Positions 45,079 through 53,759 of a stretch of DNA of 64,000 bases are shown here, piece after piece. The DNA is from Prevotella micans DSM 21469 = JCM 16134 (GTDB taxonomy: Bacteria > Bacteroidota > Bacteroidia > Bacteroidales > Bacteroidaceae). The notes beneath the pieces are model-generated. The model had not been told where the DNA came from and did not search any database. It was given only the letters and a program-made list of their open reading frames with translations. Position 1 is the stretch's first letter; each line of letters opens with the position of its first letter. The stretch is from the NCBI RefSeq assembly GCF_000614105.1, contig NZ_BAKH01000004.1, positions 1-64,000 of the forward strand, read 5' to 3'. The position numbers and the translations under genes were made by a program.

Positions 45079-46128
45079 TTAGTCTTTAGCTTGATTGAGT
45101 AAGTGGTCTAATTGTTTCTGAAGTTCTTCTCTATTGGGTAGATAGAGTTGGTAGCGTGCAGCAAAGAGATGATTGTCTATACCTTCAAGAGCATACTCCA
45201 TCAATAGTTCATCCTTGTGCGCTCCTAATACAATGCCAATTGGAGGATTGTCATCTGCCTGACAAACCTCGTTTTTGAAATAGTTTAGATAGAGGTTCAT
45301 CTGCCCTATGTCCCCATGCTTTATCTCTGCACGTTTTAAGTCTATCAGCACATAGCATTTCAAGATGGTATGATAGAACACCAAGTCAACTTTGAAACGT
45401 CTTGTTCCAATGGGAATTACATACTGACGCCCCATAAAAGCAAAGCCTTTTCCTAATTCAAGCAGAAACTGTTCCATGTTGGTTTTCAGAGCCTTCTCTA
45501 GATCAGTTTCTTTATAACGCTTTTGCTGTGAGATACCTGTAAACTCTAGCACATAGGGATCTCGGAGAATATCTGTGGGCGAAGACATCTGCTGTCCTTT
45601 TTCTGCAAGAGCAAGTACACTTTCTTTGTCTTTACTGATAGCAAGCCTCTGAAAAAGAGCAGAGCTTATTTGGCGTTTCAGCTCTCGTACACTCCAATTT
45701 TCAGCTATACTCGTCTTCAGATAGAACTGCATTTCTAGCTCATCAGAACACTTGAGTAGCTCCAAATAATGGCTCCAACTTAATTTGTGCGACACTGTCT
45801 CACAAATTGGGAAGGCAAGATAAAACTTGCGCATATAGTGAAGAGCCGAGCGACTAAATCCTTTACCTCTTAATCGAGTTAGATCTTTAGATAAATTGGG
45901 CAATAAGCGTTCACCATACTTTGCCTTTGCATTACCCTTTTGTTCAAACTCAACGATATATCTACCTGTCTCCCAATTGGCATTGAGCAGTTCTATATTA
46001 ACAGCAATGGCAGCCTTTGCTCTTGCACCATTCCAAGTGTCTGAAATATGTGCGACTAGTTGCACATATTCAGAATCATTCGTTTGCAATCCATTTACTG
46101 ATTGAACTAAGCTATTATTCTCTTTCAT
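45079..46128 (-). CDS. YhcG/DUF1016 PD-(D/E)XK nuclease-domain protein
   Basis: A 349-residue protein of the YhcG family. The N-terminal DUF1016 region has NWETGRYIVEFEQ, GERLLPNLSKDL and GFSRSALHYMRKFY. The C-terminal nuclease fold has FKVDLVFYH (Asp near 248) and YVLIDLKRAEI (Asp-Leu-Lys near 263-265). Such genes are common inside type I restriction loci of Bacteroidota. Their role is uncertain, possibly repair or an accessory defence nuclease. It is 13 bases downstream of hsdS. Confidence 0.9.
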   Translation of the reverse strand: MKENNSLVQSVNGLQTNDSEYVQLVAHISDTWNGARAKAAIAVNIELLNANWETGRYIVEFEQKGNAKAKYGERLLPNLSKDLTRLRGKGFSRSALHYMRKFYLAFPICETVSHKLSWSHYLELLKCSDELEMQFYLKTSIAENWSVRELKRQISSALFQRLAISKDKESVLALAEKGQQMSSPTDILRDPYVLEFTGISQQKRYKETDLEKALKTNMEQFLLELGKGFAFMGRQYVIPIGTRRFKVDLVFYHTILKCYVLIDLKRAEIKHGDIGQMNLYLNYFKNEVCQADDNPPIGIVLGAHKDELLMEYALEGIDNHLFAARYQLYLPNREELQKQLDHLLNQAKD

Positions 46129-46141
46129 ACATCTTCATATT

Positions 46142-46750
46142 TCATCCCTTGATCGACTTTTGCACCAGTGCGGGGCAGAGCGTGCGCAGCTCCGCACGTG
46201 CCGCCTCCGCTATGCGCTTCGCCTCCTCCATACCATGATACAGGTTCACAATAGACTGCTGCACCGAAAGCGGAGGGAGGGGGATGCGCGATTCACACAA
46301 TGCTACCCAGGAAAAAACTTCTGTGGAACTACCCCAAGAACGAAAGCAGGCGTTTCTATCCCACTCATCTCTGCAGAAAAGCATAAATAAGTATTCAGGT
46401 ATCAGGAGATTATCTGACACCTTGAAAGCTGTATTATTCCAACTGGTGATGAAGGGATTTAGAGTAGAATTGAATCCTAATCCTATTTTCTTTCCATGTG
46501 TTCGCGGATTGTAGATAAATTCATTGGGCTTGACAACTTTGAATTTGGACAAATCGCTATTGACAAGATCTGCTTTAGTGGGAATGACTTCCTTTGTAAT
46601 TGTCATTCCTCGCACATCCTCTATGCCATACTCACCTGCATAGTTCCTTTCATCCACCTCCTCAATATACTCGCCTAGCGTCACTTCAGGATACTTGCGT
46701 TTGCAGTCAATGATGAAAGCTTGGCAGGCTTCGGAGAGCGGTGCCATCAT
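46142..46750 (-). CDS. hsdS: Type I specificity subunit, C-terminal half
   Basis: 202 residues carrying the second target-recognition domain. It starts with a helical connector (MMAPLSEACQAFIIDCKRKY), then LGEYIEEVDERNYAG (25-39), a variable DNA-recognition region, and RIPLPPLSVQQSIVNLYHGM leading to a final helix. It overlaps the N-terminal half as ATGA. One extra base at about 46750 would fuse the two into a normal HsdS of about 370 residues. So this is either a split subunit or one more single-base deletion. Confidence 0.88.
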   Translation of the reverse strand: MMAPLSEACQAFIIDCKRKYPEVTLGEYIEEVDERNYAGEYGIEDVRGMTITKEVIPTKADLVNSDLSKFKVVKPNEFIYNPRTHGKKIGLGFNSTLNPFITSWNNTAFKVSDNLLIPEYLFMLFCRDEWDRNACFRSWGSSTEVFSWVALCESRIPLPPLSVQQSIVNLYHGMEEAKRIAEAARAELRTLCPALVQKSIKG

Positions 46751-47259
46751 GCTTCGTTCGTCTCTGCCAATTGCTTTAAGCGCTCATACGTGGCTACCAA
46801 CTCGCGCTGTACCGAGAGAGGGGGGAGGGGAATCTTTATCTCGGTGAATCTGTCCCAATCAAGATTTGAGCGAATACTACCATCACTCAAGAACCAGCCT
46901 AATCTATCCATTTCAAGACGATTGAATTGCAGGAACAGATACTGAGGTAAGACTTCCGAAGCGTCTTTTATCTTGAATGTCGTATATGCAGGCGATACGA
47001 GTATTGTTTCATCATTGCCTTGCAACGCTATTCTAATACAAATGTCTCGCCCAGTCTGCATACCACTAAACACAAAGGTGTCTAGCTTTACCAACTTGTA
47101 CTTCCTATTATCAAGGTTGTTCGTATCCGTCACAGTGGGCATGAACTTCTTATCCTTATTCACACCACAAAAAGGATAATCCGTCCCCGCATAGTTCCTT
47201 TCGTCCACCTCCTCGATATAGTCCCCGAGGCGCACCCACTTTGTTTTACTCACATTCAT
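46747..47259 (-). CDS. hsdS: Type I specificity subunit, N-terminal half
   Basis: 170 residues with the first target-recognition domain: LGDYIEEVDERNYAG (11-25), a variable region, then KIPLPPLSVQRELVATYERL and the start of the central helix, cut at AETNEA. The opening motif and the closing proline motif recur in the other half, giving the circular half-repeat layout of HsdS. It overlaps hsdM by 14 bases. A single half-subunit could still function as a homodimer in principle. Confidence 0.88.
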   Translation of the reverse strand: MNVSKTKWVRLGDYIEEVDERNYAGTDYPFCGVNKDKKFMPTVTDTNNLDNRKYKLVKLDTFVFSGMQTGRDICIRIALQGNDETILVSPAYTTFKIKDASEVLPQYLFLQFNRLEMDRLGWFLSDGSIRSNLDWDRFTEIKIPLPPLSVQRELVATYERLKQLAETNEA

Positions 47260-48844
47260 AGCCTAATTGTTTTAATGCCTTGCGCAGGGTTTGAGCATTG
47301 GTTTCTTGGCGTTGGAGGAGCTGCGCCACGGTAGAGGCGGTGTGGCGCAAGGTCGCGTCGTAGTCGATCTCGGTGTCTCTGTCCTTAAACTCGATGTAGC
47401 GACTAGGTACGAGGGAGAAATTGTTTTTGCGCAGTTCATCGATGCCTACAGAGCGGAAGAGTTCGGGCTCGGCATAGCTCGTGCCGTCCGTACCTTCGGC
47501 TTGCCAAGTGTGATAGATGCTCACGGCATGGGCTATTTGCTCGTGGGAGAAGAGAGTTTTCTTCTTCTGCTCTCCCTTGACAGCATGCTCCGTCCATTGG
47601 CGCAAGTCCATAAAGAGGATCTCGCCCGTGCGCTTGCGCAGCTTGCGCCCGTGCCAGCGTCCTCCACCCTTGTTCTGGTTGAGGATCCACAGTGTGACGG
47701 ATATATCGGTGGTGTAGAACAATTCACGAGGCAACACCACGATGGCCTCCACCTTATCGGCCTCGATAAGCTTTTGCCGAATAGTCACCGTGTCGCCATC
47801 GCCCAAGGCGCCATTGGCCAGGAGGAAGCCAGCCACACCCCGTTGAGGTTTCAGTTTGGAGAGAATGTGCAATATCCACGCATAGTTGGCATTGCCCTCG
47901 GGTGGCAAGCCGTAGTCTGCCCAACGTGCATCGTTACTCAGCTCGGGACTGTACCACTTCTTGAGGTTGAAGGGCGGATTCGCCATGATATAGTCGCAGG
48001 TCAAGCCCCGGTGCATATCCTTCGTGAAGGTCGAAGCGTTGCGCTCACCCAGGTGGTGGGAGATGCCCCGCATAGCCAGGTTCATCTTCGCCAGTCGGTA
48101 GGTGGCTGGATCCTGCTCCTGCCCGTAGACATTGACCTGCATGATGTCGCCTTGCTTCTCCTCGACATACTTAGCACACTGCACAAACATCCCACCCGAG
48201 CCACAGCAAGGATCGTAGAGAGTGCCATCGAAAGGCTCAATGAAGGCAGCGATCAGCTCCACAATGTCATGAGGCGTGTAGAACTCTCCCTCCTCCTTAG
48301 TGGCATTCACGGCAAAACTCTTGAGGAAGTATTCGTAAACACGCCCAATGAGGTCGCGTTCCGTGCCGAAGGTCTTATGCGAAATCTTGCTCACCTCGTC
48401 CACCACTTGTTTCACTACGTTGGGCGAAAGGTTAATGCTCGAGAAAAGCCCAAGGCGCACACAGCTCCTGAAAGTATCTCCACTTTCCTCCAGTGCTTGC
48501 AAGGCATCATCCAGTGCGGCATTGAGCTTCGTCCCTGGTTGTTCGACTAGCTTATCCCATCGAGCAGCTTCCGGCACAAAGGGCGCACCGCTATACATGC
48601 TTGGTTCATTAACGAAAGCTTGTATTTCCTCCTCATCGGTCATCCCATTATCGAGTGCCATCTTGTACAACCGCTGCTGCTCATCCACGAACTTCTCGCC
48701 GATGAAGCGCAGGAAGACGAGCGTGAGCAGGAGGTCACGCTTATCGTTGAGTGAAGCATTACTGCGCAAATACTCTCGGCAGTTAAATAGTATGGTTTCA
48801 AGGCTGGGCATACCAGCATCTTCTTTCTTCTTTTTCTTAGCCAT
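47246..48844 (-). CDS. hsdM: Type I DNA methyltransferase M subunit
   Basis: A 532-residue N6-adenine methyltransferase. It has an N-terminal helical HsdM_N domain (ETILFNCREYLRSNASLNDK), SAM-binding motif I DPCCGSGGMF (211-220), and catalytic NPPF (289-292) in DYIMANPPFNLKKW. It modifies the site recognised by HsdS and is needed for restriction. It starts 13 bases after the small HTH regulator and overlaps hsdS. Confidence 0.96.
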   Translation of the reverse strand: MAKKKKKEDAGMPSLETILFNCREYLRSNASLNDKRDLLLTLVFLRFIGEKFVDEQQRLYKMALDNGMTDEEEIQAFVNEPSMYSGAPFVPEAARWDKLVEQPGTKLNAALDDALQALEESGDTFRSCVRLGLFSSINLSPNVVKQVVDEVSKISHKTFGTERDLIGRVYEYFLKSFAVNATKEEGEFYTPHDIVELIAAFIEPFDGTLYDPCCGSGGMFVQCAKYVEEKQGDIMQVNVYGQEQDPATYRLAKMNLAMRGISHHLGERNASTFTKDMHRGLTCDYIMANPPFNLKKWYSPELSNDARWADYGLPPEGNANYAWILHILSKLKPQRGVAGFLLANGALGDGDTVTIRQKLIEADKVEAIVVLPRELFYTTDISVTLWILNQNKGGGRWHGRKLRKRTGEILFMDLRQWTEHAVKGEQKKKTLFSHEQIAHAVSIYHTWQAEGTDGTSYAEPELFRSVGIDELRKNNFSLVPSRYIEFKDRDTEIDYDATLRHTASTVAQLLQRQETNAQTLRKALKQLGYECE

Positions 48845-48857
48845 GGTGGTAGGTAGC

Positions 48858-49067
48858 TTATATCAACTTATCTTTTGTGGGGGTGATAAGTATTCTCACC
48901 TCTATATCTAATACTTTGGCAATCTCTACAAGATTTTCCAAAGAAGGCTGTACCTTATTGGAACACCAACGGGAAACAGTATTCTCAGCCTTCCCCAGTT
49001 CTTGGGCAAGCCATTTACTTGTTAGTTGTTTCTCTGCTAATACAGCCTTAATCCTATTCATTGCCAT
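48858..49067 (-). CDS. XRE-type HTH regulator of the defence block
   Basis: A 69-residue protein that is almost only a helix-turn-helix: LTSKWLAQELGKAENTVSRW, then VQPSLENLVEIAKVLDIEV. Small XRE proteins ahead of hsdM act as controllers of restriction-modification timing. It is first in the minus-strand block and is the only gene with a clear promoter there, so it may control the whole run down to HerA. Confidence 0.9.
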   Translation of the reverse strand: MAMNRIKAVLAEKQLTSKWLAQELGKAENTVSRWCSNKVQPSLENLVEIAKVLDIEVRILITPTKDKLI

Positions 49068-49109
49068 AATATGGTGATTTTATATAGTAATAATATAAGT
49101 AGTTATATG

Positions 49110-49117
49110 CAAAGGTA
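49110..49117 (-). promoter_or_regulatory. -7 element of defence block
   Basis: Minus-strand TACCTTTG matches TAnnTTTG, 43 bases before the HTH gene ATG. Confidence 0.6.
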
Positions 49118-49588
49118 CAGCATTAAGAGCATTATAGCGAAAGATTTAGAGAATTATTTATCCTAGACTATTATTTTCTTTGATTTCAGGTGTTTTTCAT
49201 CGAATAATCAGTATCTTTGCAACATAGAACAACGTGTTCTTTGAAGCAATGCAGAATAAAGAAAGGAAAAGAAACTCGCTCGTTTCCAACTCGTAACCCT
49301 TTTGTCCTTTATCCTTTCTTAGGTTATTGATTATCTGAAAGATATAAACTTATTGAATCTTTTGCGGGCGAAGCTTTGAAAATTATCCCGACAACATTTT
49401 TATATCATCAGGGAGCACTATCCGAGAAGAAGTTGTTCATCCGAGGCTTCGGATGAGTTATCAGAATTCCTATATAACCGCTCGAGGGCGAGATGATATG
49501 GGCTTTTAACTACCTTTGCCACGGTTTCTCGACAGGCTGGGAGGAAGGCTTTTCCAACGATTGGAGAAATAATGAAAATGAAACTACG
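49118..49588. other. Gene-free region at the island's right edge
   Basis: About 470 bases without a credible gene. It contains TATCTTTG at 49212-49219 (possible murF promoter, also inside gtatctttgc) and a hairpin catccga/tcggatg near 49439. The island probably ends in this stretch. Confidence 0.45.
49212..49219 (+). promoter_or_regulatory. -7-like element, possible murF-alr promoter or att core
   Basis: TATCTTTG matches TAnnTTTG but lies 370 bases before the murF-alr ATG. The ten bases 49211-49220 also fit GTAnnTTTGC, the published CTnDOT integration core. Either reading is tentative. Confidence 0.4.
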
Positions 49589-52066
49589 ATGATTTATTCT
49601 ATAGACAAAGTGGCGCAGCTCATTGGCGCCAAGCGAGTGGGGAAGGGCCATGACAATGTTATTGCCTTTTTGCTCACTGACAGTCGCTCGCTGTGTTTTC
49701 CCGAAGAAACACTCTTTTTTGCTCTGCGTTCGGCACGGAGCGACGGTCACCTTTATATAAAGGAACTTTATGATAGAGGAGTTAGGAATTTCGTTGTGGA
49801 AAAAGTACCGACCGATAACGAAGAGAATTATCGACTGGCTAATTTCCTCCTGGTCGATAATTCCCTGCAAGCCCTTCAGCTTTTGGCCGAGCGACATCGA
49901 GAAATGTTCAATATTCCGGTCGTAGGAATCACGGGGTCGAATGGAAAAACAGTTGTGAAAGAATGGTTGAGCGAGTTGTTGGTGTCGAAATACACGGTCA
50001 CACGGTCGCCCCGCAGCTATAATTCCCAGGTTGGAGTTCCGCTGTCGGTTTGGCTGCTCGGCAACAATTCCGAGGTTGGAATTTTCGAGGCAGGCATAAG
50101 TCAACCCGGCGAGATGGTAGCCTTGCAGAGAATTATTCGCCCCACGGTTGGAATATTCACCGGTTTGGGCGACGCTCATCAGGAGAATTTTTCGACTATG
50201 GAAGCGAAATGTAAGGAGAAACTCGAACTTTTTCGTGGTGCGAAGGCGGTGATATATCCTTTCGACGACCCGATAGTTCGGAAATGTATGGTCGATAGCG
50301 AAAGTGAACGAGTGGACTGGTCGCTCACCGACCGACACGCGGCCTTTTGGGTTGAATCAATTGAAAAGAGCGACGATTCAACCTGTATCAACTTTGTTTG
50401 GCGTGGCACTACGAGCGGAAGTTATGTTTTGCCGTTCATCGACGAGGCCAGCATCATCGACTCGTTTGCCTGCGCTTCGGCCGCCTTATGGATGGGGGTC
50501 ACGGTCGACATGTTGAAAGAAAAAATGTCTACGCTCGAGCCTGTGGCTATGCGACTCGAGGTTATCGAGGGGCGGAACGGATGCACGCTAATCAACGATT
50601 CATATAACTCCGATTTCAATTCGCTCGATATTGCACTCGACTTCATGAATCGGCGTCCCGACCATGCCGGCCGGCGGCGTACACTTGTGTTGAGCGACAT
50701 TCTTCAAAGCGGCCAGGCCGAAGAACAACTCTATGAGTCTGTGGCCGAACTCTGCGAACAACGCGGCGTGGAGAAGTTTATCGGTATCGGGCCGAAACTG
50801 TGTGCGAATAAGGAAAAGTTCAGAAGAGTGGGGGAGAGAGTCTTCTTCCCGTCGGTGTCCGATTTTATTGGTAGCAAGGCGTTCGCAAAATTGCACGATG
50901 AGGTTATACTTCTGAAAGGTGCACGGGTGTTTGGTTTTGAGAGGCTCACAGATTTACTTGTGCGCAAGGTTCACGAAACGGTTTTGGAAGTTAATCTCAC
51001 CGCCGTAGTGGCAAATCTGAATTTCTATCGCTCGTTTCTTCGCCCCGAAACAAAACTGGTTTGCATGATAAAGGCCGACGGATATGGCGCCGGCGCAGTA
51101 GAGATTGCCAAAACTTTGCAGGAACATCGGGTTGACTATCTGGCCGTGGCCGTGGCCGACGAGGGCGTGACACTGCGCAAGAACGGAATCACGAGCAATA
51201 TAGTGATTATGAACCCGGAAATGAGCTCGTTTAAAACGCTGTTCGACTATGAACTCGAACCCGAAGTCTACAGTTTCCGCCTGCTCCACGCGCTCGTAAA
51301 GGCCGCGCAACACGAAGGCATAACGGGCTATCCGGTTCATATAAAACTCGACACGGGAATGCACCGGTTGGGATTCAACCCAGAGAGAGATATGCCTGAA
51401 TTGATTGGCTGTCTGAAAGGACAAAATGCAATAATCCCGCGGTCAGTGTTTTCACATTTCGCTGGGGCGGACAGCGACAACTTCGATACATTTTCCGACG
51501 AGCAATTCAGACTTTTCAAGATGGGTAGCGATATGCTTTGCAATGCTTTTTCGCATCGAATTTTGCGCCACATGGATAACTCGGCCGGCATAGAGCACTT
51601 TCCTGAGCGGCAACTTGACATGTGTAGGCTCGGCCTGGGACTCTACGGTATAAACCCGCGCACGAACTCTATAATAAACAATGTCGCCACGTTGCGCACA
51701 ACAATCCTGCAACTCCGAGAAGTGAAGGCCGGACAAACCGTAGGATATTCGCGGCGCGGAACAATCGAACGCGACAGCGTCGTTGCAGCTATTCCGATTG
51801 GATATGCCGACGGATTGAATCGTCACCTGGGTAACCGTAACTGTTATTGCCTGGTAAACGGTAGGCCGGCGACCTATGTAGGCAACATATGCATGGACGT
51901 GGCTATGATTGACGTTACTGGAATACCCTGTAAGGAGGGCGATAGCGTTGAAATCTTCGGCGACAATCTGCCAGTCACCGTGCTTAGCGACGTGCTCGGA
52001 ACGATACCCTATGAGGTTCTCACAACAATCAGTAACCGCGTGAAACGAATGTATTTCCAAGATTAA
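49589..52066 (+). CDS. murF-alr: Bifunctional MurF / alanine racemase
   Basis: A fusion of about 825 residues. The N-terminal half is UDP-MurNAc-tripeptide:D-Ala-D-Ala ligase, with the ATP loop VVGITGSNGKTVVKEW near residue 113 and NSQVGVPLSVW. The C-terminal half is a PLP alanine racemase, with KADGYGAGAVEIAKTL carrying the cofactor lysine, HIKLDTGMHRLGF, and IPIGYADGLNRHLG. The fusion is characteristic of Bacteroidales and couples D-alanine supply to cell-wall precursor synthesis. The ATG at 49589 (MIYSIDKVAQLIGA) matches the usual MurF start; the upstream in-frame extension is rejected. Confidence 0.95.
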   Translation: MIYSIDKVAQLIGAKRVGKGHDNVIAFLLTDSRSLCFPEETLFFALRSARSDGHLYIKELYDRGVRNFVVEKVPTDNEENYRLANFLLVDNSLQALQLLAERHREMFNIPVVGITGSNGKTVVKEWLSELLVSKYTVTRSPRSYNSQVGVPLSVWLLGNNSEVGIFEAGISQPGEMVALQRIIRPTVGIFTGLGDAHQENFSTMEAKCKEKLELFRGAKAVIYPFDDPIVRKCMVDSESERVDWSLTDRHAAFWVESIEKSDDSTCINFVWRGTTSGSYVLPFIDEASIIDSFACASAALWMGVTVDMLKEKMSTLEPVAMRLEVIEGRNGCTLINDSYNSDFNSLDIALDFMNRRPDHAGRRRTLVLSDILQSGQAEEQLYESVAELCEQRGVEKFIGIGPKLCANKEKFRRVGERVFFPSVSDFIGSKAFAKLHDEVILLKGARVFGFERLTDLLVRKVHETVLEVNLTAVVANLNFYRSFLRPETKLVCMIKADGYGAGAVEIAKTLQEHRVDYLAVAVADEGVTLRKNGITSNIVIMNPEMSSFKTLFDYELEPEVYSFRLLHALVKAAQHEGITGYPVHIKLDTGMHRLGFNPERDMPELIGCLKGQNAIIPRSVFSHFAGADSDNFDTFSDEQFRLFKMGSDMLCNAFSHRILRHMDNSAGIEHFPERQLDMCRLGLGLYGINPRTNSIINNVATLRTTILQLREVKAGQTVGYSRRGTIERDSVVAAIPIGYADGLNRHLGNRNCYCLVNGRPATYVGNICMDVAMIDVTGIPCKEGDSVEIFGDNLPVTVLSDVLGTIPYEVLTTISNRVKRMYFQD

Positions 52067-52071
52067 ATAAT

Positions 52072-53340
52072 ATGGCTATAATAACCTACATCATCCTCGG
52101 AGCAGTATTGGGCGCAATATTCGTGTTCCTGCTCATGCGAAACAAAAATATCCAAACGCTTTCAGAAGCTAACTCCCGACTGGCTGTAGCTGAAAATCAA
52201 CTTCAAACAGAGCGTAAGCACAGTGAAGAATTGCGAGTCGAACTAACCAAACAGATGGAGGCAGATAAACGTCTGATGCAGGAAGAAGTGCGGAACATGA
52301 CGACCAAGCTGCTCGACGAAAGTCGCGACCGACTGAATTCTGTCGATAAGGAACGGCTTGACAATCTTTTGGCTCCGCTCAAAGAACGGCTTGAGGCTTT
52401 CAACCAAAACGTGACGAATAATAGTAAGGAAAATGCGTCGAATAAGACCGAAATAAAAACCGCTTTCGAAGAGGCAATGAAGCGCCTCCACGCCGAACAG
52501 GAAAACACCGTGAAAGCCATGCGCGAAGAACAGCAACGTACCGTGAAAGAATTGCGCGAACAAACTGAACGCATCGGTAATGATGCCGCGTCGCTCACAA
52601 AAGCTCTCAAAGGCGACTCGAAAATGCAAGGCGATTGGGGCGAAATGATTCTAGAAAAAACACTTGAAGATTGCGGACTCATTAAAGACCAGCAATATTT
52701 CCTTCAGGAAAATTACAAAGACGAAGACGGAAACAATTTCCGTCCTGATGCGGTGATAATGTTTCCTAACGACGAAAAGGCCGTTATTGATTCAAAGGTT
52801 TCGCTCACTGCCTATCAAGTCGCTCTCACGGTTGACGACGAAAAGGAACGCAACCGCCTTTTGCACGAGCATTCTCTTTCCATGCGCAGGCACATCGATG
52901 AACTGTCGGCCAAGAACTATGAGAAACTTGTCCCCGGTTGCATCGGCTACGTGCTTATGTTCGTGCCATACGAAAGCGGCTACTCCGCTGCTCTTAAAGC
53001 CGATCCAGGCATTCTGCAATATGCCTATAGAAAGCACATCATTCTTCTCAGTCCGAGCAATCTGCTCATGGCTCTGCAGCTTACGCACACCATGTGGCAA
53101 AACTTTAGGATGAATAAAAACGTGGAAGAGATTCTCCGTCAGTCGAACGACCTTTACGATAAGTTCGTTTCTTTTGGTGAAACTTTTCTCAAGCTCGGCA
53201 ACGGCATACAGCGCATTCAGCAGGATTTCGACAAGGCTCGTAACCAGCTTAGCGAGGGTAAGGGTAACATTGTGCGCCGTCTCGACGGAATGAAATCACT
53301 CGGAATAACTCCTAAAAAACAAATCCCCGAAGAATTATAA
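52072..53340 (+). CDS. rmuC: DNA recombination protein RmuC
   Basis: A 422-residue protein with one N-terminal membrane helix (IITYIILGAVLGAIFVFLLM). A long coiled coil follows (about 25-180). The RmuC nuclease-like domain has GDWGEMILEKTLEDCGL, RPDAVIMFPNDEKAVIDSKV and LMFVPYESGYSAAL. The family limits DNA inversion at short inverted repeats. It is 5 bases after murF-alr. Confidence 0.94.
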   Translation: MAIITYIILGAVLGAIFVFLLMRNKNIQTLSEANSRLAVAENQLQTERKHSEELRVELTKQMEADKRLMQEEVRNMTTKLLDESRDRLNSVDKERLDNLLAPLKERLEAFNQNVTNNSKENASNKTEIKTAFEEAMKRLHAEQENTVKAMREEQQRTVKELREQTERIGNDAASLTKALKGDSKMQGDWGEMILEKTLEDCGLIKDQQYFLQENYKDEDGNNFRPDAVIMFPNDEKAVIDSKVSLTAYQVALTVDDEKERNRLLHEHSLSMRRHIDELSAKNYEKLVPGCIGYVLMFVPYESGYSAALKADPGILQYAYRKHIILLSPSNLLMALQLTHTMWQNFRMNKNVEEILRQSNDLYDKFVSFGETFLKLGNGIQRIQQDFDKARNQLSEGKGNIVRRLDGMKSLGITPKKQIPEEL

Positions 53341-53370
53341 GTGTAGGATGGAGTGCGTAATTCTATGGTT

Positions 53371-53751
53371 TTAATCGTATATGTGGAAAATGCGCTCCAT
53401 CATTTTCCATTTGTCGTTTGAAGTGTCGGTTGCTTTGCACTGTTGGAAGGCGGCGACGAAGGCTTCCCACTCCTGTTGGCGGGGAAGGGTGGCGAGTTTT
53501 GCCATGGCTGAATCCCAGTCGAAATCTAGGGGTGTTTCGACAATCATGAAGAGCTGGTTGCCGGAGAGATAGATTTCCATTTCGAGGATGCCTACAGAGC
53601 GGATGCCTTGGCCTATTTCTTTCCAGAAATGCTCCGGACTGTGGGCTTTTTTGTATTTGCTGATTAGTTCGGAGTCGTTTTTGAGCGTCATTGTCTGGCA
53701 ATATCTTTTCACTGGGACGCTGTGAGATTTTGTATTGTTTCCTTGTATCAT
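53371..53751 (-). CDS. rhaM: L-rhamnose mutarotase
   Basis: Interconverts the anomers of L-rhamnose. The family pattern is KRYCQTMTLKND, the catalytic-histidine region AHSPEHFWKEI, GIRSVGILEMEIYLSGNQLF, and a C-terminal KWKMMERIFHI. It is 126 residues from the ATG at 53751; a GTG nearer the conserved part would give the usual length of about 110. It lies 8 bases after ygiQ, last in the run, with no other rhamnose genes in the window. Confidence 0.9.
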   Translation of the reverse strand: MIQGNNTKSHSVPVKRYCQTMTLKNDSELISKYKKAHSPEHFWKEIGQGIRSVGILEMEIYLSGNQLFMIVETPLDFDWDSAMAKLATLPRQQEWEAFVAAFQQCKATDTSNDKWKMMERIFHIYD

Positions 53752-53759
53752 GTTGTGTT

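Noticed and set aside
47291-48550. 419-codon plus-strand frame opposite hsdM
   Set aside because: It is the antisense of a clear methyltransferase gene and has no domain of its own.
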